A stretch of 64,000 bases of DNA, taken from contig JAKUHH010000025.1 in the NCBI GenBank assembly GCA_022701365.1, forward strand, positions 186,001 through 250,000, in the 5' to 3' direction. Positions within the stretch are counted from its first letter, which is position 1, and every line of letters starts with the position of its first letter. The stretch is from Mycocentrospora acerina (Eukaryota > Ascomycota > Dothideomycetes > Pleosporales). Below the pieces are notes generated by a model. It was not told where the DNA came from. It saw nothing but the letters and a program-made list of their open reading frames with translations, and did not search any database. This document shows positions 21,678 through 33,780 of this stretch, piece after piece. The translations under genes and the position numbers were made by a program.

Positions 21678-22764
21678 TTCTCACGTACACACATTTACAC
21701 CGCCTTTCTTTCTTTTCTTTTCGTTTTTCGGGCTTCTGGGATTTGCTATTGTTTGAGGGGTTAGGAACGAGTAATGGGTTTGGGCATACGATTCATTGTT
21801 TTGGAGTCGGCGTTTGGGGGTTTTTCTTTCTCATCATTATGAGCATTTCACTGCGCGGCGCCTGGCAAGAGTAATGAAGGGGGACTGGAGGACTGGAGTT
21901 CAAGGTCTGGTAAGACCATCAGGAGCCACCTCACGCACATTTGATGATACATGGCTCTATAATAGTACTGAATTTTATACGTTTAAACTCACATGGAATG
22001 GCTCCCGCTGCGAGCGATGGCTTCTTGACAGGTTGTACAAGCCTTGTGTGACTTTGTACGAGTCTTGGCAGCTTATGTAGCACTGTGGCATACGCCAAAC
22101 TTGAACACAGGCAACCATAGACGTAGAGGTCTTTTCTAGAGCAAAAAGCCGAAAGCTTGAGGACGTACGTCTAAAGCACCCTACACGGCTGGTCTTTACA
22201 CCCGCAGAGCCTCAACTTACCCCTCAGGCCCAGCCATCTGTCCTGCATGGCATTCAACCTATCAAACGGGCAGGAGAGCGGATAACGAGTGAGGGGAAGT
22301 CACAGTACCTAGAGCTACAAAACCGCAGGATCAGCCTCTTTTCCCTTTTGACTCCTCGAGCAACCTCTGGCGCGGCGAAGCGCTTGCTTGTGACGAAAAA
22401 TGCTTCCTAATCGGCGAGACATTGCCACGTTTGCTGTGAGGCCGAGGGTATTGTAAGCTGGTGGTTCCAGACGGACACAGAAATCCAAGGCCGCCCATTG
22501 GCTCATTTTTTCTCGAGGTGGGTCTTGTTGCCATTGCATTACCGGATAACGAACTGTTAAAGTCTGCGCGGTTCCGTTTCATTTTCTTCGTCATTGTTAT
22601 CTTTGACTCGGTCCTATCGCTCTATTCTAGTTGATAATCCAAGCTCGCACACGGCTGCATCTCGAGCTCGTACACTCTGCTACTGCCACTGTCAGACTGC
22701 CAGACAGACCGCAAGCACAGCAATCACTAGAGCTCGGCTCAAGCACACGACACCACACTACACA
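21678..22764. other. Intergenic, includes ccp1 promoter
   Basis: These 1.1 kb lie between the F-box-like stop and the ccp1 start. No coding or RNA gene is seen. Confidence 0.5.
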
Positions 22765-24000
22765 ATGGCGTCCGCCTCGCGATCCTTCACCCGTGCCCTG
22801 CGCACCGCTACTCCCACCCTCCGCGCCACCTCGACGCGCTCCTCCCGCTTCGTTGCCCCCGCCCAAAGCACTCTCCGTCATCAATGGCAGCGTGGATACG
22901 CCACAGGCAAGGATGAGCAGCCTGACAAGTACGAGGGCAACCCCACAGGCATGATCTGGGGTGCCGGTGCACTGCTCGCCGTGGCTGGTGTGTACGGCCT
23001 GTACACGCAGAAGCCCGAGTTGTTCGGCCAGGAGCGGGTCAAGGCGCCGTTTGTGCCTAGGTTCGAGAACTACCAGCAGGTCTACGATGCCATTGCCAAG
23101 AAGCTCGAGGAGCACGACGAGTACGATGATGGGAGCTACGGGCCGGTGTTGCTGCGTCTGGCGTGGCACGCTTCGGGAACGTGAGTACACCAACACTGAC
23201 TGCACTAACACTGACTGCACCCTCACTCACTGCACCCTCATCTACTACCCCCTCACTCCACATGTCATGTTCACTAACACACGCACAGCTACGACAAGCT
23301 GACCAACACGGGTGGTTCCAACGGCGCCACCATGCGCTTCGCTCCCGAAGGTGACCACGGCGCCAACGCCGGCCTCAAGGCTGCCCGCGACTTCCTCGAG
23401 CCCATCAAGGAGGCCTTCCCTTGGATCACCTACTCGGATCTTTGGATCCTCGGTGGCGTCTGCTCCATCCAGGAGATGCAGGGCCCCAAGATCCCCTACC
23501 GCGCCGGCCGCTCCGACCGCGACCTTTCCTTCTGCACACCTGACGGTCGTCTGCCCGACGCCTCCAAGGACCGCAGCCACATCCGCGCCATCTTTGGCCG
23601 CATGGGCTTCGGCGACCGCGAGATGGTCGCCCTCTCCGGCGCACACGCCCTGGGACGCTGCCACACGGACCGCTCCGGATACAGCGGGCCCTGGACCTTC
23701 TCGCCCACCACCTTGACCAACGACTACTTCAAGCTGCTCATTGAGGAGAAGTGGCAGTACAAGAAGTGGAACGGCCCCAAGCAGTTCGAGGACGTCAAGA
23801 CAAAGACACTCATGATGCTGCCCACCGACATGGAGATTGTCAAGGACAAGAGCTTCCGAAAGTACACGGAGCTGTACGCAAAGGACAACGACGCCTTCTT
23901 CAAAGACTTTAGCGACGCCGTCGTCACCCTCTTCGAGCTCGGCGTCCCCTTCCTGCAGCCCGAGGACCAGAAGTGGACATTCAAGAGCTCTTTCGACTAG
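22765..24000 (+). CDS. ccp1: Cytochrome c peroxidase, mitochondrial
   Basis: Two exons (22765-23180 and 23289-24000) encode 375 aa. This heme enzyme reduces hydrogen peroxide with electrons from cytochrome c in the intermembrane space. The distal heme pocket LLRLAWHASGT (Arg, Trp, His) spans the splice junction. The proximal His is in ALSGAHALGRCH, and the radical-bearing Trp in SGYSGPWTF is kept. The bipartite targeting signal is clear: a basic, Ser/Arg-rich presequence (1-45), then a hydrophobic stretch MIWGAGALLAVAGVYGLYTQ (63-82), as in proteins released by the rhomboid protease. The intron contains CACTGACTGCAC repeats. Confidence 0.95.
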
Positions 24001-24634
24001 ACAAATGCTCCATCTCTAGTTGGGGATTTTTTTAAAAAAAAAAAGAAGAATGTGGCGAGAAGAATGTGCATTGCAGGAACTCGATTTGAACATGATATCC
24101 CTCTAGACTTGTAGACTGTTGCTTGTTTTTCTCCTCTTTCTCTCTCTCTCTCTCTTCCAGTGTGTGTATAGAGTATAGAGGATAAACCGGTGACGGCTTT
24201 CGTAGTCTTTTATTTTCCTTTCCCCTCTCCCCCCCTCCCCCGCCTTTTTTTTCTGAATATACTAGAGTATAAACATTATCCTACATCAAATAGATTTTGT
24301 GTGAATATAGAGTTGTTGTATTCTGATACTGTGTTCCTCGGGATGTGATTGTGAGACTATGAATTGACTCGTGTCATAAGTTGTTGAAGTAATTCATTCC
24401 ATCTTCGAGTAGCTTACATGGAGTTAATAAAGCCTCGCTGTCGTATCTGCCAAAGTATACATCATACATTCCCATCTATCTCATAAACACTCCCATTATC
24501 TTGTCGCATCATCTACAGACACGCCTTCACTTCTAGACTTCACCTCAAACCACCCTCGGATAATCTCACAACATTGCATCATGTTCTCATACACCCATCT
24601 TCCCCTCCAGCCAGCCGCACCCATCAAACTTCAC
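24001..24634. other. 3' intergenic, convergent
   Basis: These 634 bp contain T-rich and CT-rich tracts, fitting the 3' ends of the two flanking convergent genes. No gene is seen. Confidence 0.5.
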
Positions 24635-25719
24635 TCAGTCTTCCTTCAACATGGCCTGTGCGATAAGTGCATGCTTCCTCTTCAGCCAGCCCGCATAAAC
24701 ATCCTCACTCTTCTGGAACCGCTTTAGATGGTCTCTACCAAGCTCTCCTAATCGTCCCTCCAGTGCCTCAACCTCTTCCGTGGGAAGTTTCGGTATCTCA
24801 TGAGTCGGTTTCCTGAATCTAGATGGCAGATGCAAAAATGCCGGGAACGCATTCTTGAAGGTGACGCATTGTTTCTCCCCCTGGAGCGTGCTATCCTGTT
24901 CGGAGACAAAGAGCGTGGATTCTGCATCCATGTCTACATCTGCATCTGTGGTTCTTGGTGAGGATGTCATGCCCTCGCTGGCAGAAAACAGCGTCTCCAT
25001 TACGTCCTCGCCCAGACAGACCGTGCCTAGTTTGAAGATCTCGCCAACAATAGTCTCCCAATCGATTTGTAGTTGTTTAAATTCATACATCTGCCGCTGT
25101 ATGTACTCATCGAATTTCCCCATACGGTCTGCCAGTGTGTTTCTTACGCGCGTCCTCTCACCCTCGGTGTTAGTGCGTGTGAGATCGAGCTGGTAGGCGG
25201 AGAGTGGTTGACAGAGGGCTGTAGCCATGTGTTCGTACTGAGCTGGCTTAGATATTTTGAGGGGTGAGATTCCGTCTAGTTTGCCTGGAGAGACATCTTG
25301 AATGGTACTTTCGTGTAGTTGGTGGAGGAGTTCATGGAGCATCTTATTAATCTCAGCTGTAGCGCTGAGGTATAGATGGCGCTTATAGTCGTTGCTGGTT
25401 TCTGTTCGTGACGCATCAGCTTTGTTCATCCAATAAGTCGAGTGGTTCGAAATTCACCTTTGAACTCAACAGCTAGAGGATGTTCATGGGACCGCTTCCT
25501 TAATTTCCTGTCCTTCTTTTTCTGTGAAGTTCGGGAGCTGGATCGCAACTTGCAGATCTGTTGATGATTCTCTGGTTTATTATTTGCAGTCAGGTTGCAA
25601 TTGCGAAATGCTGATTGGATTGTCTTGTTGAGCTTCTTCGTTTTGAAAACCGCGCCTGCTGAGACTGACTTCTTCGCGTGCGGAGGTGTGGTTTGCTTAA
25701 CCAGCTGTTCGACCTCCAT
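24635..25719 (-). CDS. Unrecognised helical fungal protein
   Basis: Two exons (25719-25458 and 25401-24635) join in phase across a 56 nt intron to give 342 aa. I do not recognise the family. The N-terminal 85 residues are basic and disordered, with a nuclear-signal-like KKKDRKLRKRS. The middle (about 90-215) is a long predicted-helical region with regularly spaced Leu (INKMLHELLHQLHES, FDEYIQRQMYEFKQLQIDWE). An acidic linker follows, and the tail is helical (FQKSEDVYAGWLKRKHALI). The layout resembles subunits of kinetochore or other nuclear coiled-coil complexes, but this is only a resemblance. Confidence 0.65.
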
Positions 25720-26104
25720 TGTGACCAGTACGGATTGATGAAACTCGCCGCACTGCTGTGCGGTGAAATGAGGTGAGTGAGAGAGATTTGGACTGGAGGG
25801 TCAAACGAAGCTTCCATTTTCAACCCCAGGAAGGAGCAACAGAAGAGCGGGAAGGCACGCACAACACAACCAAGAGGCATTAAGAGCGAGGGGCTAAATC
25901 TCAGTATAGAAACAAAAAGCTGCTGCAGGGTTACTCATGAAAGATGTGAAGATGAGGCCTGAGTGATGATTCCCGCTGTATATATACATTTCATTTATGC
26001 ATCGTTCAAGTCAGATCAGCTTGACCACATTGCAAAGCCCTATCTTGAAGCCATATTTTACAATCATTACTTGCAAGCTCATCGTACTTCATGAATGAAA
26101 CAAC
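25720..26104. other. Intergenic, no gene seen
   Basis: These 385 bp lie between the unknown gene's start and the grx5 stop. Nothing is recognised. Confidence 0.5.
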
Positions 26105-26772
26105 CTATTTAGGTGGCTCCTGCTCAGCTTCTGCAGGCACAACAACATTCTTCTCCTCTAGCATCTTCGCCAGCGAACCGTCCTGGTGCATTGACATGAG
26201 AATGTCGCAACCGCCGATGAATTCCTTGTCGACATAAAGCTGGGGTATCGTCGGCCACTCTGAGTATTCCTTAATTCCTACAATTAAATGTCAGCACGTC
26301 ATATCCACACAACATTGTTTACAGCACCCCGCAGGCCCAGGCGCATCCCGGACGCATCCCGGACGCAGGCCTCTGTAACGCAAAACAACCCAGCAAGGAG
26401 ATGGTGGTTAGCATACCTTGCCTCAGCTCACTGTCCTCCAACACATTGAATGCCGTAAACTTGTCCGGATCTACACCCTGCATGCCCAGGATCTGTATGC
26501 TAGCTCTTGAGAATCCACACTGCGGTGTCTCTGGTGTACCCTTCATGAACAGAACAACGGGTGCCGAGGCAACGGCTTTATCAATTGCCGAGCGCACCTC
26601 ATCAGAGAGGAGTCGTGCTTGGAAAGGCGTGAGGAAGCGTGTGGCGGCGAGGGGGCGAGCTGTGCTTGCGCGAGTTGCGGCGCGAAAGGCCTATAATTTT
26701 GTTAGGAATGTAGGGCATTAATCGCATAGACGACATTTAGCTAACCGAGGGAATTGCACGTCTTGAAAACAT
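26105..26772 (-). CDS. grx5: Monothiol glutaredoxin 5, mitochondrial
   Basis: Three exons (26772-26746, 26690-26417, 26277-26105) encode 157 aa. Grx5 carries a bridging [2Fe-2S] cluster with glutathione and hands it on in mitochondrial iron-sulfur assembly. The monothiol CGFS site is at residues 67-70 within TPETPQCGFSRAS. The downstream glutathione-binding elements WPTIPQLYVDKEFIGGCDIL are also present. The first 37 residues are Arg/Ala/Thr-rich and act as a presequence. Exon 1 has only 27 coding bases. A tandem GACGCATCCCG duplication sits in the second intron near 26345. Confidence 0.93.
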
Positions 26773-28719
26773 GATTCTAGATATGAGATGGGTGGTGTGA
26801 CAGGGACGAAGGCGTGAGCACCTCCGTTATTCTCCGCAAATATTTGGATGAGGTCAGGATTCGGAACTGTGCCAAGACTAACATTGATTGATCATCACCC
26901 ACTTCACTCGCTGATCTGCGTCATGAGCAACTATCTACAGACTACCAGACAAGGGCCAACTACCTGCAAAGAGCCTTGAGGTCCTGTGACCTTGGAAAAC
27001 TGTAAAAGAATCCTGAAATCATGAGTCGGCGTCTGCCTTGCCGTCTTTGTAGCGCACCACGAACATGTGAAGACTTGGCTTTCATTCGTGGACAACACTT
27101 TGCGTAACAGTCTTGGAAAGAGGAGAAAAAGGACTGCGAGAGAACAATAGCTTGAGAGGATCCAGTTGTAGTACTCTGACCTTGTCGCTTTGCGTTTTCT
27201 TTTGACTTGCCTAGAACAATTCTTGTCTGAATTCCAAGTTTGTGTGAGTTCAGAAGTATTGTGAGCATGCATTCTACCCAAGTCTGCTTCGTGATATAGC
27301 GGTAAAACGCAAGGTCACTACCTAAACTGAACAAACTTTCGTCCCACGATCCACAATAATACTACATTTGAATGTAACCCAATATTAAAGTCAAAACGAA
27401 AGAGTACATACTTCATCATGTACAATGCCAATAAAATGCACAAGGGTTATTTATGCGGAGTTTTTAAAAAGAAACCTAATCGCAATAACCGACTTCCGAA
27501 GCGTGAATCAAAGGACAGAACCTATCGGAAAGGCTCGAAAAGCAAAGTAAGCGCAAGACAATGAAGCCAATTAAAAAACTCAAACTCCCGGGCCAAAATC
27601 TCCCCACATCCAAGGAACTCTTTGTAGCGTAAACTCGGCAATAAGAAAGTCAATCCTCAAAGTCACGATCCAGAATCAGATCCCGTCTTCACATCCACAT
27701 CTGGAGCAAGTGAGTCTCGACCGTTCCCCTAAACACCACAACAAAAGCATCTAGGTACCCAACCCATGACAAACAACCCATGACAAACAACCCCCTCACC
27801 CGAAAGCACCAAAAGATCTAGCCCCCACCTTCCTATCCAAACCCGAAACAATTCCCTAAAAAAAAAAAGCCCCATCCCCAAACCATCAAAGGACGAAAAA
27901 CTTCCCCGTCCAAGCTTCCCACCTGAAACAGGCACAAAGAAAGAAAAAGCACGTGCACAAGCAGGGCAGACCATCCCTCGCGTCGCGTCCAGGACGAACG
28001 TATCGGCAAGGGCAGCCCATTTCGGAATGGGCGGAGTGGCGGAGATGAAAGGGCATGGATCGGTGGTTTGGGTTTCGTGGAGCTATACGCGTACGGGGCT
28101 TTTCTACTTAAAATTGCTTGCTTGTTACCCAGTCAATGACAATGTGGACGGTGCACGGTTGTCAGTCGTCACCGTGAATAGACACAGCCACGGCACTGCT
28201 CGGAAGTTAAACTTGGGGCGGCGATCACAATCATCACAATGGAATTTGGAGCAGCTAGCACACGGAGGAAGTTGTGAATTTGAAAGTATGGTTTTTTCTA
28301 TTTTGATAGGTTCCTGTTTCCTATTCTGTACATATGGGTATCCAAAAACATTGTCCCATATAGCAATCCCTAAATGTGTAGAAGAAAAAGAAATGATGAG
28401 CCATTGCGACAGAGTCGGTCATGACAAGCGAGTGACAAGAAGGTCAACGACCAGTCGTCAACTGTCAAACTCCCCGCATATAACACGGGATCTGTCTGAC
28501 GTAGACAACAAGATCGGAAAGGCGAACCAAATGTAGTGAAAGAGTGTTCCCAGACGCATTCCGCCCATGCAAAAAAATGATGTTTCGTAACGAGTCGTGC
28601 AAAGCGCTGACCTGCCTGCGCTAGCGATGAGATGTTCAGACGTCTTGATCGTGGAGTTGCTGCACAATGGAATTGGCAGAGTGAATTCAAGAGTACATGT
28701 GAAGCGATAGTTGAGTCGC
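26773..28719. other. 1.9 kb gene-free region
   Basis: No supported gene is present. Open frames are short and overlap on both strands. The region includes the grx5 promoter at its left end and the 3' flank of the Asp f 7-like gene at its right end. Confidence 0.45.
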
Positions 28720-29646
28720 TTAGTTGATCAGAGACCAGGTAACACCTTCTGTAATGCGCCTCGGCTCGCCCAACTGGAGCGCGCTCCAGGCTGCGCGAGA
28801 GAGGTCAATGTCGTGGCCAACGCAGCCGGGGCACATATCGACGATAGTAGCTTCGATGGACTTGCTGTTGTAGTTGATCTGGATCTTCTTTCCGCACCAG
28901 GGGTTGGTGGCATCACCGGTCATGACATCGTAGGTGGATACACCCCAGGCTGGCTGCGCAAGGGCAACAATCATATCGGTATCAGCAAGGGCGGTACCGC
29001 AAGCACCGTGAGCACCATAGGTATCATACACAGTGAGTTCGCCAGAGTACTGTGTGCCAGATCCAGATCCGGATCCGGATGTGCTCTGGGGAGGAGCAGC
29101 GCTGGAAGCAACAGGGGAAGGAGTGGTGCTGGAAACAACAGGAGCAGGAGCAGCGCTGGATACAACGGGGGCAGGAGCAGCGCTGGATACAACAGGAGCA
29201 GGAGCAGCGCTGGATACAACAGGAGCAGGAGCAGCGCTAGAAACAACAGGGGCAGGAACTGAGGACGTCTCAGGCTGAGGAGTAGGAGTGGGTGTTGGGG
29301 TTACAACAACAGGAGGGGTGTAGATGCTCGAAGACGACTTGACAACAGGTGCGACGTAAGCGCTTGAATACTTCTTCTCGGCAGGGGGGGTGTATGCCGG
29401 GGTAGGAGTAGGCGTAGCAGTTGTTGTGGGCACAACCTGAGCACTGGTTACCGGGTAGGACGCCTGGTAAGAGCTGGCAGGAGTGGTAGTCGCCTCTGTA
29501 GTGGGCTCATCCTCGTAGACAGTGGTGTAGACGACGACTGTTTCGACAATCACTTCAGTGTGAGTGACAAGTGCGCGCCTGTCGACAGGCGCAGCAGCGG
29601 CAAGAGAGCCGAAAAACAGGGAAGCGAGAACGTGGGAGGTCTTCAT
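28720..29646 (-). CDS. Secreted Asp f 7-like protein, RlpA/expansin-type barrel
   Basis: This single-exon gene encodes 308 aa. A signal peptide (1-19) is followed by a basic DRR site that may be a Kex2-type cut. Residues about 40-200 are a Thr/Pro/Ser/Val linker, probably O-glycosylated, containing four APAPVVSSA repeats. The C-terminal domain (about 205-305) is a double-psi beta-barrel of the RlpA/barwin type: GELTVYDTYGAHGACGTALA, NPWCGKKIQINYN, ATIVDMCPGCVGHDIDLS. The layout matches the Aspergillus Asp f 7 family of secreted cell-surface proteins. Catalysis is uncertain; many members bind wall polymers without known activity. Confidence 0.88.
   Translation of the reverse strand: MKTSHVLASLFFGSLAAAAPVDRRALVTHTEVIVETVVVYTTVYEDEPTTEATTTPASSYQASYPVTSAQVVPTTTATPTPTPAYTPPAEKKYSSAYVAPVVKSSSSIYTPPVVVTPTPTPTPQPETSSVPAPVVSSAAPAPVVSSAAPAPVVSSAAPAPVVSSAAPAPVVSSTTPSPVASSAAPPQSTSGSGSGSGTQYSGELTVYDTYGAHGACGTALADTDMIVALAQPAWGVSTYDVMTGDATNPWCGKKIQINYNSKSIEATIVDMCPGCVGHDIDLSRAAWSALQLGEPRRITEGVTWSLIN
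29141..29248. repeat. Intragenic 27-bp minisatellite, four copies
   Basis: Units begin at 29141, 29168, 29195 and 29222 (GGAGCAGGAGCAGCGCTGGA plus seven more bases). They encode the nine-residue APAPVVSSA repeat on the minus strand. More diverged copies continue to the left. The frame is kept because 27 is a multiple of three. Confidence 0.9.
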
Positions 29647-32600
29647 GTTGATGTTTGGTTTGATGTGTGTTGTTTTTGGCGAGATAGCAATGAGTGCTCA
29701 ATGAGTGTTCAATGAGTAGTAGAGAGTGAAGTTGTAGAAGTTGGTTTTTGGTGACTTCAGAGGGAACAACTGAACTGGCTGGCAGTTCGTGTGAGTTTTT
29801 TTGAGTATTGCTGGAGGGCTGTAGGGAGTGCTGGTGTCAGGAATGACGGATGGAGATGCTAGATCTCTGGGAACGAATGTGAAGGTAGAAAGAAAGTGAG
29901 TTGGTAAGACCTCAAGCCTGTAAAGAGTGGACAGGAAGAGGGCAGATGTTGATTTATAAAGAGAGTGAGTTGACGTTTGTGAGAAGTAGGAAGAGAGTGG
30001 AGCGAGAAGCACAAAGTGCGGCCATGTGGACGCAAACAGGGGAAGATCGCGCTAGGGCCCACTAAGACGGAACCGTCAAGTGCAAGGTCTACGCTGTCCG
30101 GCCCGATGGGGTGTGCGGAACGTCTGCCATGGCGCGGGCTTGGGGTTCTCAACAACAGCAGAATGGCGCCGTCATCCACCGTTGCGGTCTCGAAGGCTGT
30201 CTATGGCCGCTGTCATCTGCGCGCCAACGCCGATCCCGCCCTGCGTGCCGGAGGTTGAGGCCCTCTGCATGTGACTGTGACTGTGACTGTGACTGTGCCC
30301 GAGTCTCTTGCCTGCGATGCCATGCGCTGAACTCGAGCGTCGCCGTGTGTACGCAACCAAAATAAATTGGCATGAGACAAGGGATTTGCGCAAGCTGGCC
30401 TAGTTTCACGCTTCCGCAAGGGGCAAGGCACGCCGGCCTGCATTGGGCGAATTACATGCACTGATCGTCAGGTACACGTCCTCGGCAGGCTTGTGCTCCC
30501 AGCGGAGTGGCTGGAGCTGAAAGGAACGCACAAACGAATCGAAACATCCCGGAAACAGAGCTTGTCTGCGCCTCATCGCATCATCAGCTCCGGCGCCCAG
30601 GCACCGACATCAGCAGCCGACACGTCCCCGGCCGTAGACACGTGGACCGCATCGGCTTGTCGCTGGCTTCTGCTGAAAAAAGCGCGGTGTGCATTGACAG
30701 CGCGCAACAGCTGGCCTGCCACTCACATGTGTGGAGGTGGAAACCCCATGGTCGTTCAAACTCTGCACTCCCTGCCTCGCCACTGGCCGCCCTGCTCCAC
30801 CAGAGCCAATGCCTTCCAAAACCTGCCGTGTGCCGATTCGCGACGTGGAACCCACCGGTCAATCAGCGTCACCGTGACATGTTCAGCTCCCGCCCTCGCA
30901 ATGTGACTCGCTCAGTCTTAGTTTGCCGTATCTCCACCGCTTCTGGACTTTTTCGTCAACCACATCATCCTACAGCAGTCAGCATGCACTGGAAATTACT
31001 TATGGAGCTGCTGCAAGTGCGTCGTTTTCTACTGGGCTGTCAAGGCCGCCGTTGCACTCCCGTGCGCTCTAACTCTGGCCCTACGCTATCCACTTATCGA
31101 TTACGATTGCTACCCTTCTCCACAACCGCAGTCTGAGGCCTATAATCTGTTTGCTGCTGCTGTTGGGCCGTCCCGGGCACCAGAAGAGTTTTCTTTTGCG
31201 TTCTCCGCCTGCATACACGGCGTGAGTAATCCGTCTTTTCACACACTACGCAGCTGGGCACGCGCGTCCTTGGAACCCTTCCAAGTCTGCGACCAGAATC
31301 GCCAACAATACCAGTGCTCATTATCCTGCTCGAAGCGGGGTAGACTACTGCTGGTGGACAGTTAACCGATCGAGAGTTTAATGTCCGAGTGGAAAGACCT
31401 TGAGCGATGCGCTTCTAGCTTGGACTGCAACCACAGTTCGGCAATGGATTGTGCAAGTGATTGTAAATACCCCACGCTGATATCATTCGGGGCTTGTGAA
31501 CTCCACAAAGAAAACTCTTCCGGTGGCTCTGCATCCTTGGAAACGAGAACTGTCAGCCCACACCGTCTAGACGCTTGCTTTGGACAGATGGGCGTTCCTG
31601 AATCCCAGACTATACCTGTAGTGTGCTTTTGCACATGCTAGACACGCAGTGACACGTGGATTCTCTACAACACATCAGATGAAGACATTGCTCTTTTTTG
31701 GAAAAGATCTGAGCATGTGTAGTCGTGACATGTTCCCCATACGACTACGACAAAGATCAGCATCTAAGCGAGTGGCACCTCATGCCAAATTGCACAACGT
31801 CTCGTACCCCCTCAGTTCCAATCTACTACCTAACAGCTGAGGTCTATCAGAGACCAACAATAGTGTGGGTGAACAACAGAAGCATACGTGCAACATCAGT
31901 TGTGAATGAAAAACATTACGAATGACAGTGAATGTATTTGCAAAACCCAATACATCTTGGAACATGACAGGCTTCTGGAGTGTGAACCTACTTTCCAACA
32001 AACAAACCCAATTTGCAGGACTTTTCTGCTTTCAACCTGACGTCCGGCGCATTTGCTCGTTATCCTTGATTTTATTTTCTTGGCCCAAGTCTATTTGGTA
32101 TCTACAATTGACTCATAGCGCTTCGCTCAACAACCCAAAATCAACATGCCGCCCAGAGTCAATGCAGCCAAAAACTAGTTGGTGAAAAAGCCGACATCGC
32201 GTGGACGTCTAACTAAACCCCCCGGCACATGCAGATACAACTGCGACTCGGTCCTCAACATAATCACCATCTATTCCTTGACCCAGACGAAGGGAAAAAT
32301 CTGCAAACTACAGCTCGCATAGCGGTTTCTCCGTCGGTCTAGCCTAAGCTCTCCCGTCAGCCACAAAATAGCTAGACGGCAAAAAAGAAAAGAAAAATGC
32401 TGGCCAGTGTCGGAAATCCGAGAGTGCCGCTAGAATCGAGACTTTGCTGATTGGTCAAATTGAGTGAATGACTGCAGCGAGATGAACTAGTAATTCTAGG
32501 CATGGGTAAGCGATGGCGATTTTTTTTCCATCAAAGGCAGGATTCCAAGTAGAGTATCGTCGTCATTACTATTTTCTTTAAATTCACTGTAATGCTGTGT

Positions 32601-33780
32601 TATAGCATAGCAGGTAAGTTCAGTCTACTGTTGAGCACATGTATCATGAACTACAACAACATACGTGAGGCATCGGAATTGAACTGTTTCCTACCTCAAA
32701 TGCCCCAACCCACGCTTCTTCTCCCGCTTCCGCTCTCGTAAACATCAACTAAACACAACATAATACAAATCCCATGTATGAACAACAATCAATTAACCGA
32801 TGCATCCCTAAAGAAGCAAATATTGTAAATATACGCTACAGCCCGTGAACCACAAACTCACACTTCTCCCGGCACAACAATCCAGCGAGCGACATGACCA
32901 GATCGGCAATTGAGAGACAGATGAATCGTTCGCTTCAAATGCACGGAAAATAATCTTTCGTATCGTTTAATCGTATTTTGTTGAATTTTGTTTCGCATAC
33001 AGTGGTAGGAACTATTGATTATGATATTTGCAATGCGTCGTTACCAAAGTCTTTGGTAGTAGATGGGAAGTGGAGACTTTTCCTGGCGTTGTCGGCTGTG
33101 CGTAGCGGAGTGGAGCGGGTGGGAGGAGACCCGGAGGCCGTTGGAAAAGTAATTTGAGATTTACACTACGTATGAGTATATCTAGTACTGGGGCGGAAGA
33201 CTTCTCGTGGTAGTGTTGTTGAGTGAGAAGGTTATGCTTTGGCGTGGTGCGTTTTCGCTTCGAGTAACATCGGGTTTTGTTGGAGACAGAAAAAATCCCC
33301 CTGGCAAGAATTTTTATGTGATTGAAAAAAGAGAAGAGTAGGTGAGGCAGAAGAAGGGAAAGCTTGGAAATATAGATACTGCTACTTGTGCAAGCTAGCT
33401 CCTGCCTTCACGTCTATTAGACCAGTGTAAATCTTCAACCCACGATTGATATCCTAACTGTTAATCCTGTGTAGAATATTCTCGTCTCACAGATGGATTA
33501 GCCCGACTCAGACATCTTGTACAGGGCAGGGTGCCAGTTACTGCAGCCTCACATTGAAACTGTCACAAAAAATGTATATGCCCCTCAAACCTACGATCAT
33601 AAGGAGAGCCCAACAAGTACCTAACGCAGAAAAACGAATACGAATATGAAAGTCGACATGATGAAACTGTTGATACCAAAGAAAAAAAAAGAAAAGCCCA
33701 TTCTGTTCCCAAAGACAACCAGAACGCCACCCTCTTAACAGAAAACTAATAGAAACAAGTATGTGTATACACCGCCTACC
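29647..33780. other. 4.1 kb gene-free region upstream of the Asp f 7-like gene
   Basis: I find no supported coding gene or tRNA. A GTGACT hexamer repeat lies at about 30272-30297. The left half is GC-richer and the right half AT-richer. Because the right neighbour is encoded on the minus strand and ends here, the only adjacent start codon is that of the Asp f 7-like gene. A long noncoding RNA or an undetected multi-exon gene cannot be excluded. Confidence 0.45.

Noticed and set aside
31381..31641. Overlapping 86- and 90-codon open frames on opposite strands
   Set aside because: No start context, motifs or splice partners. Such short pairs occur by chance.
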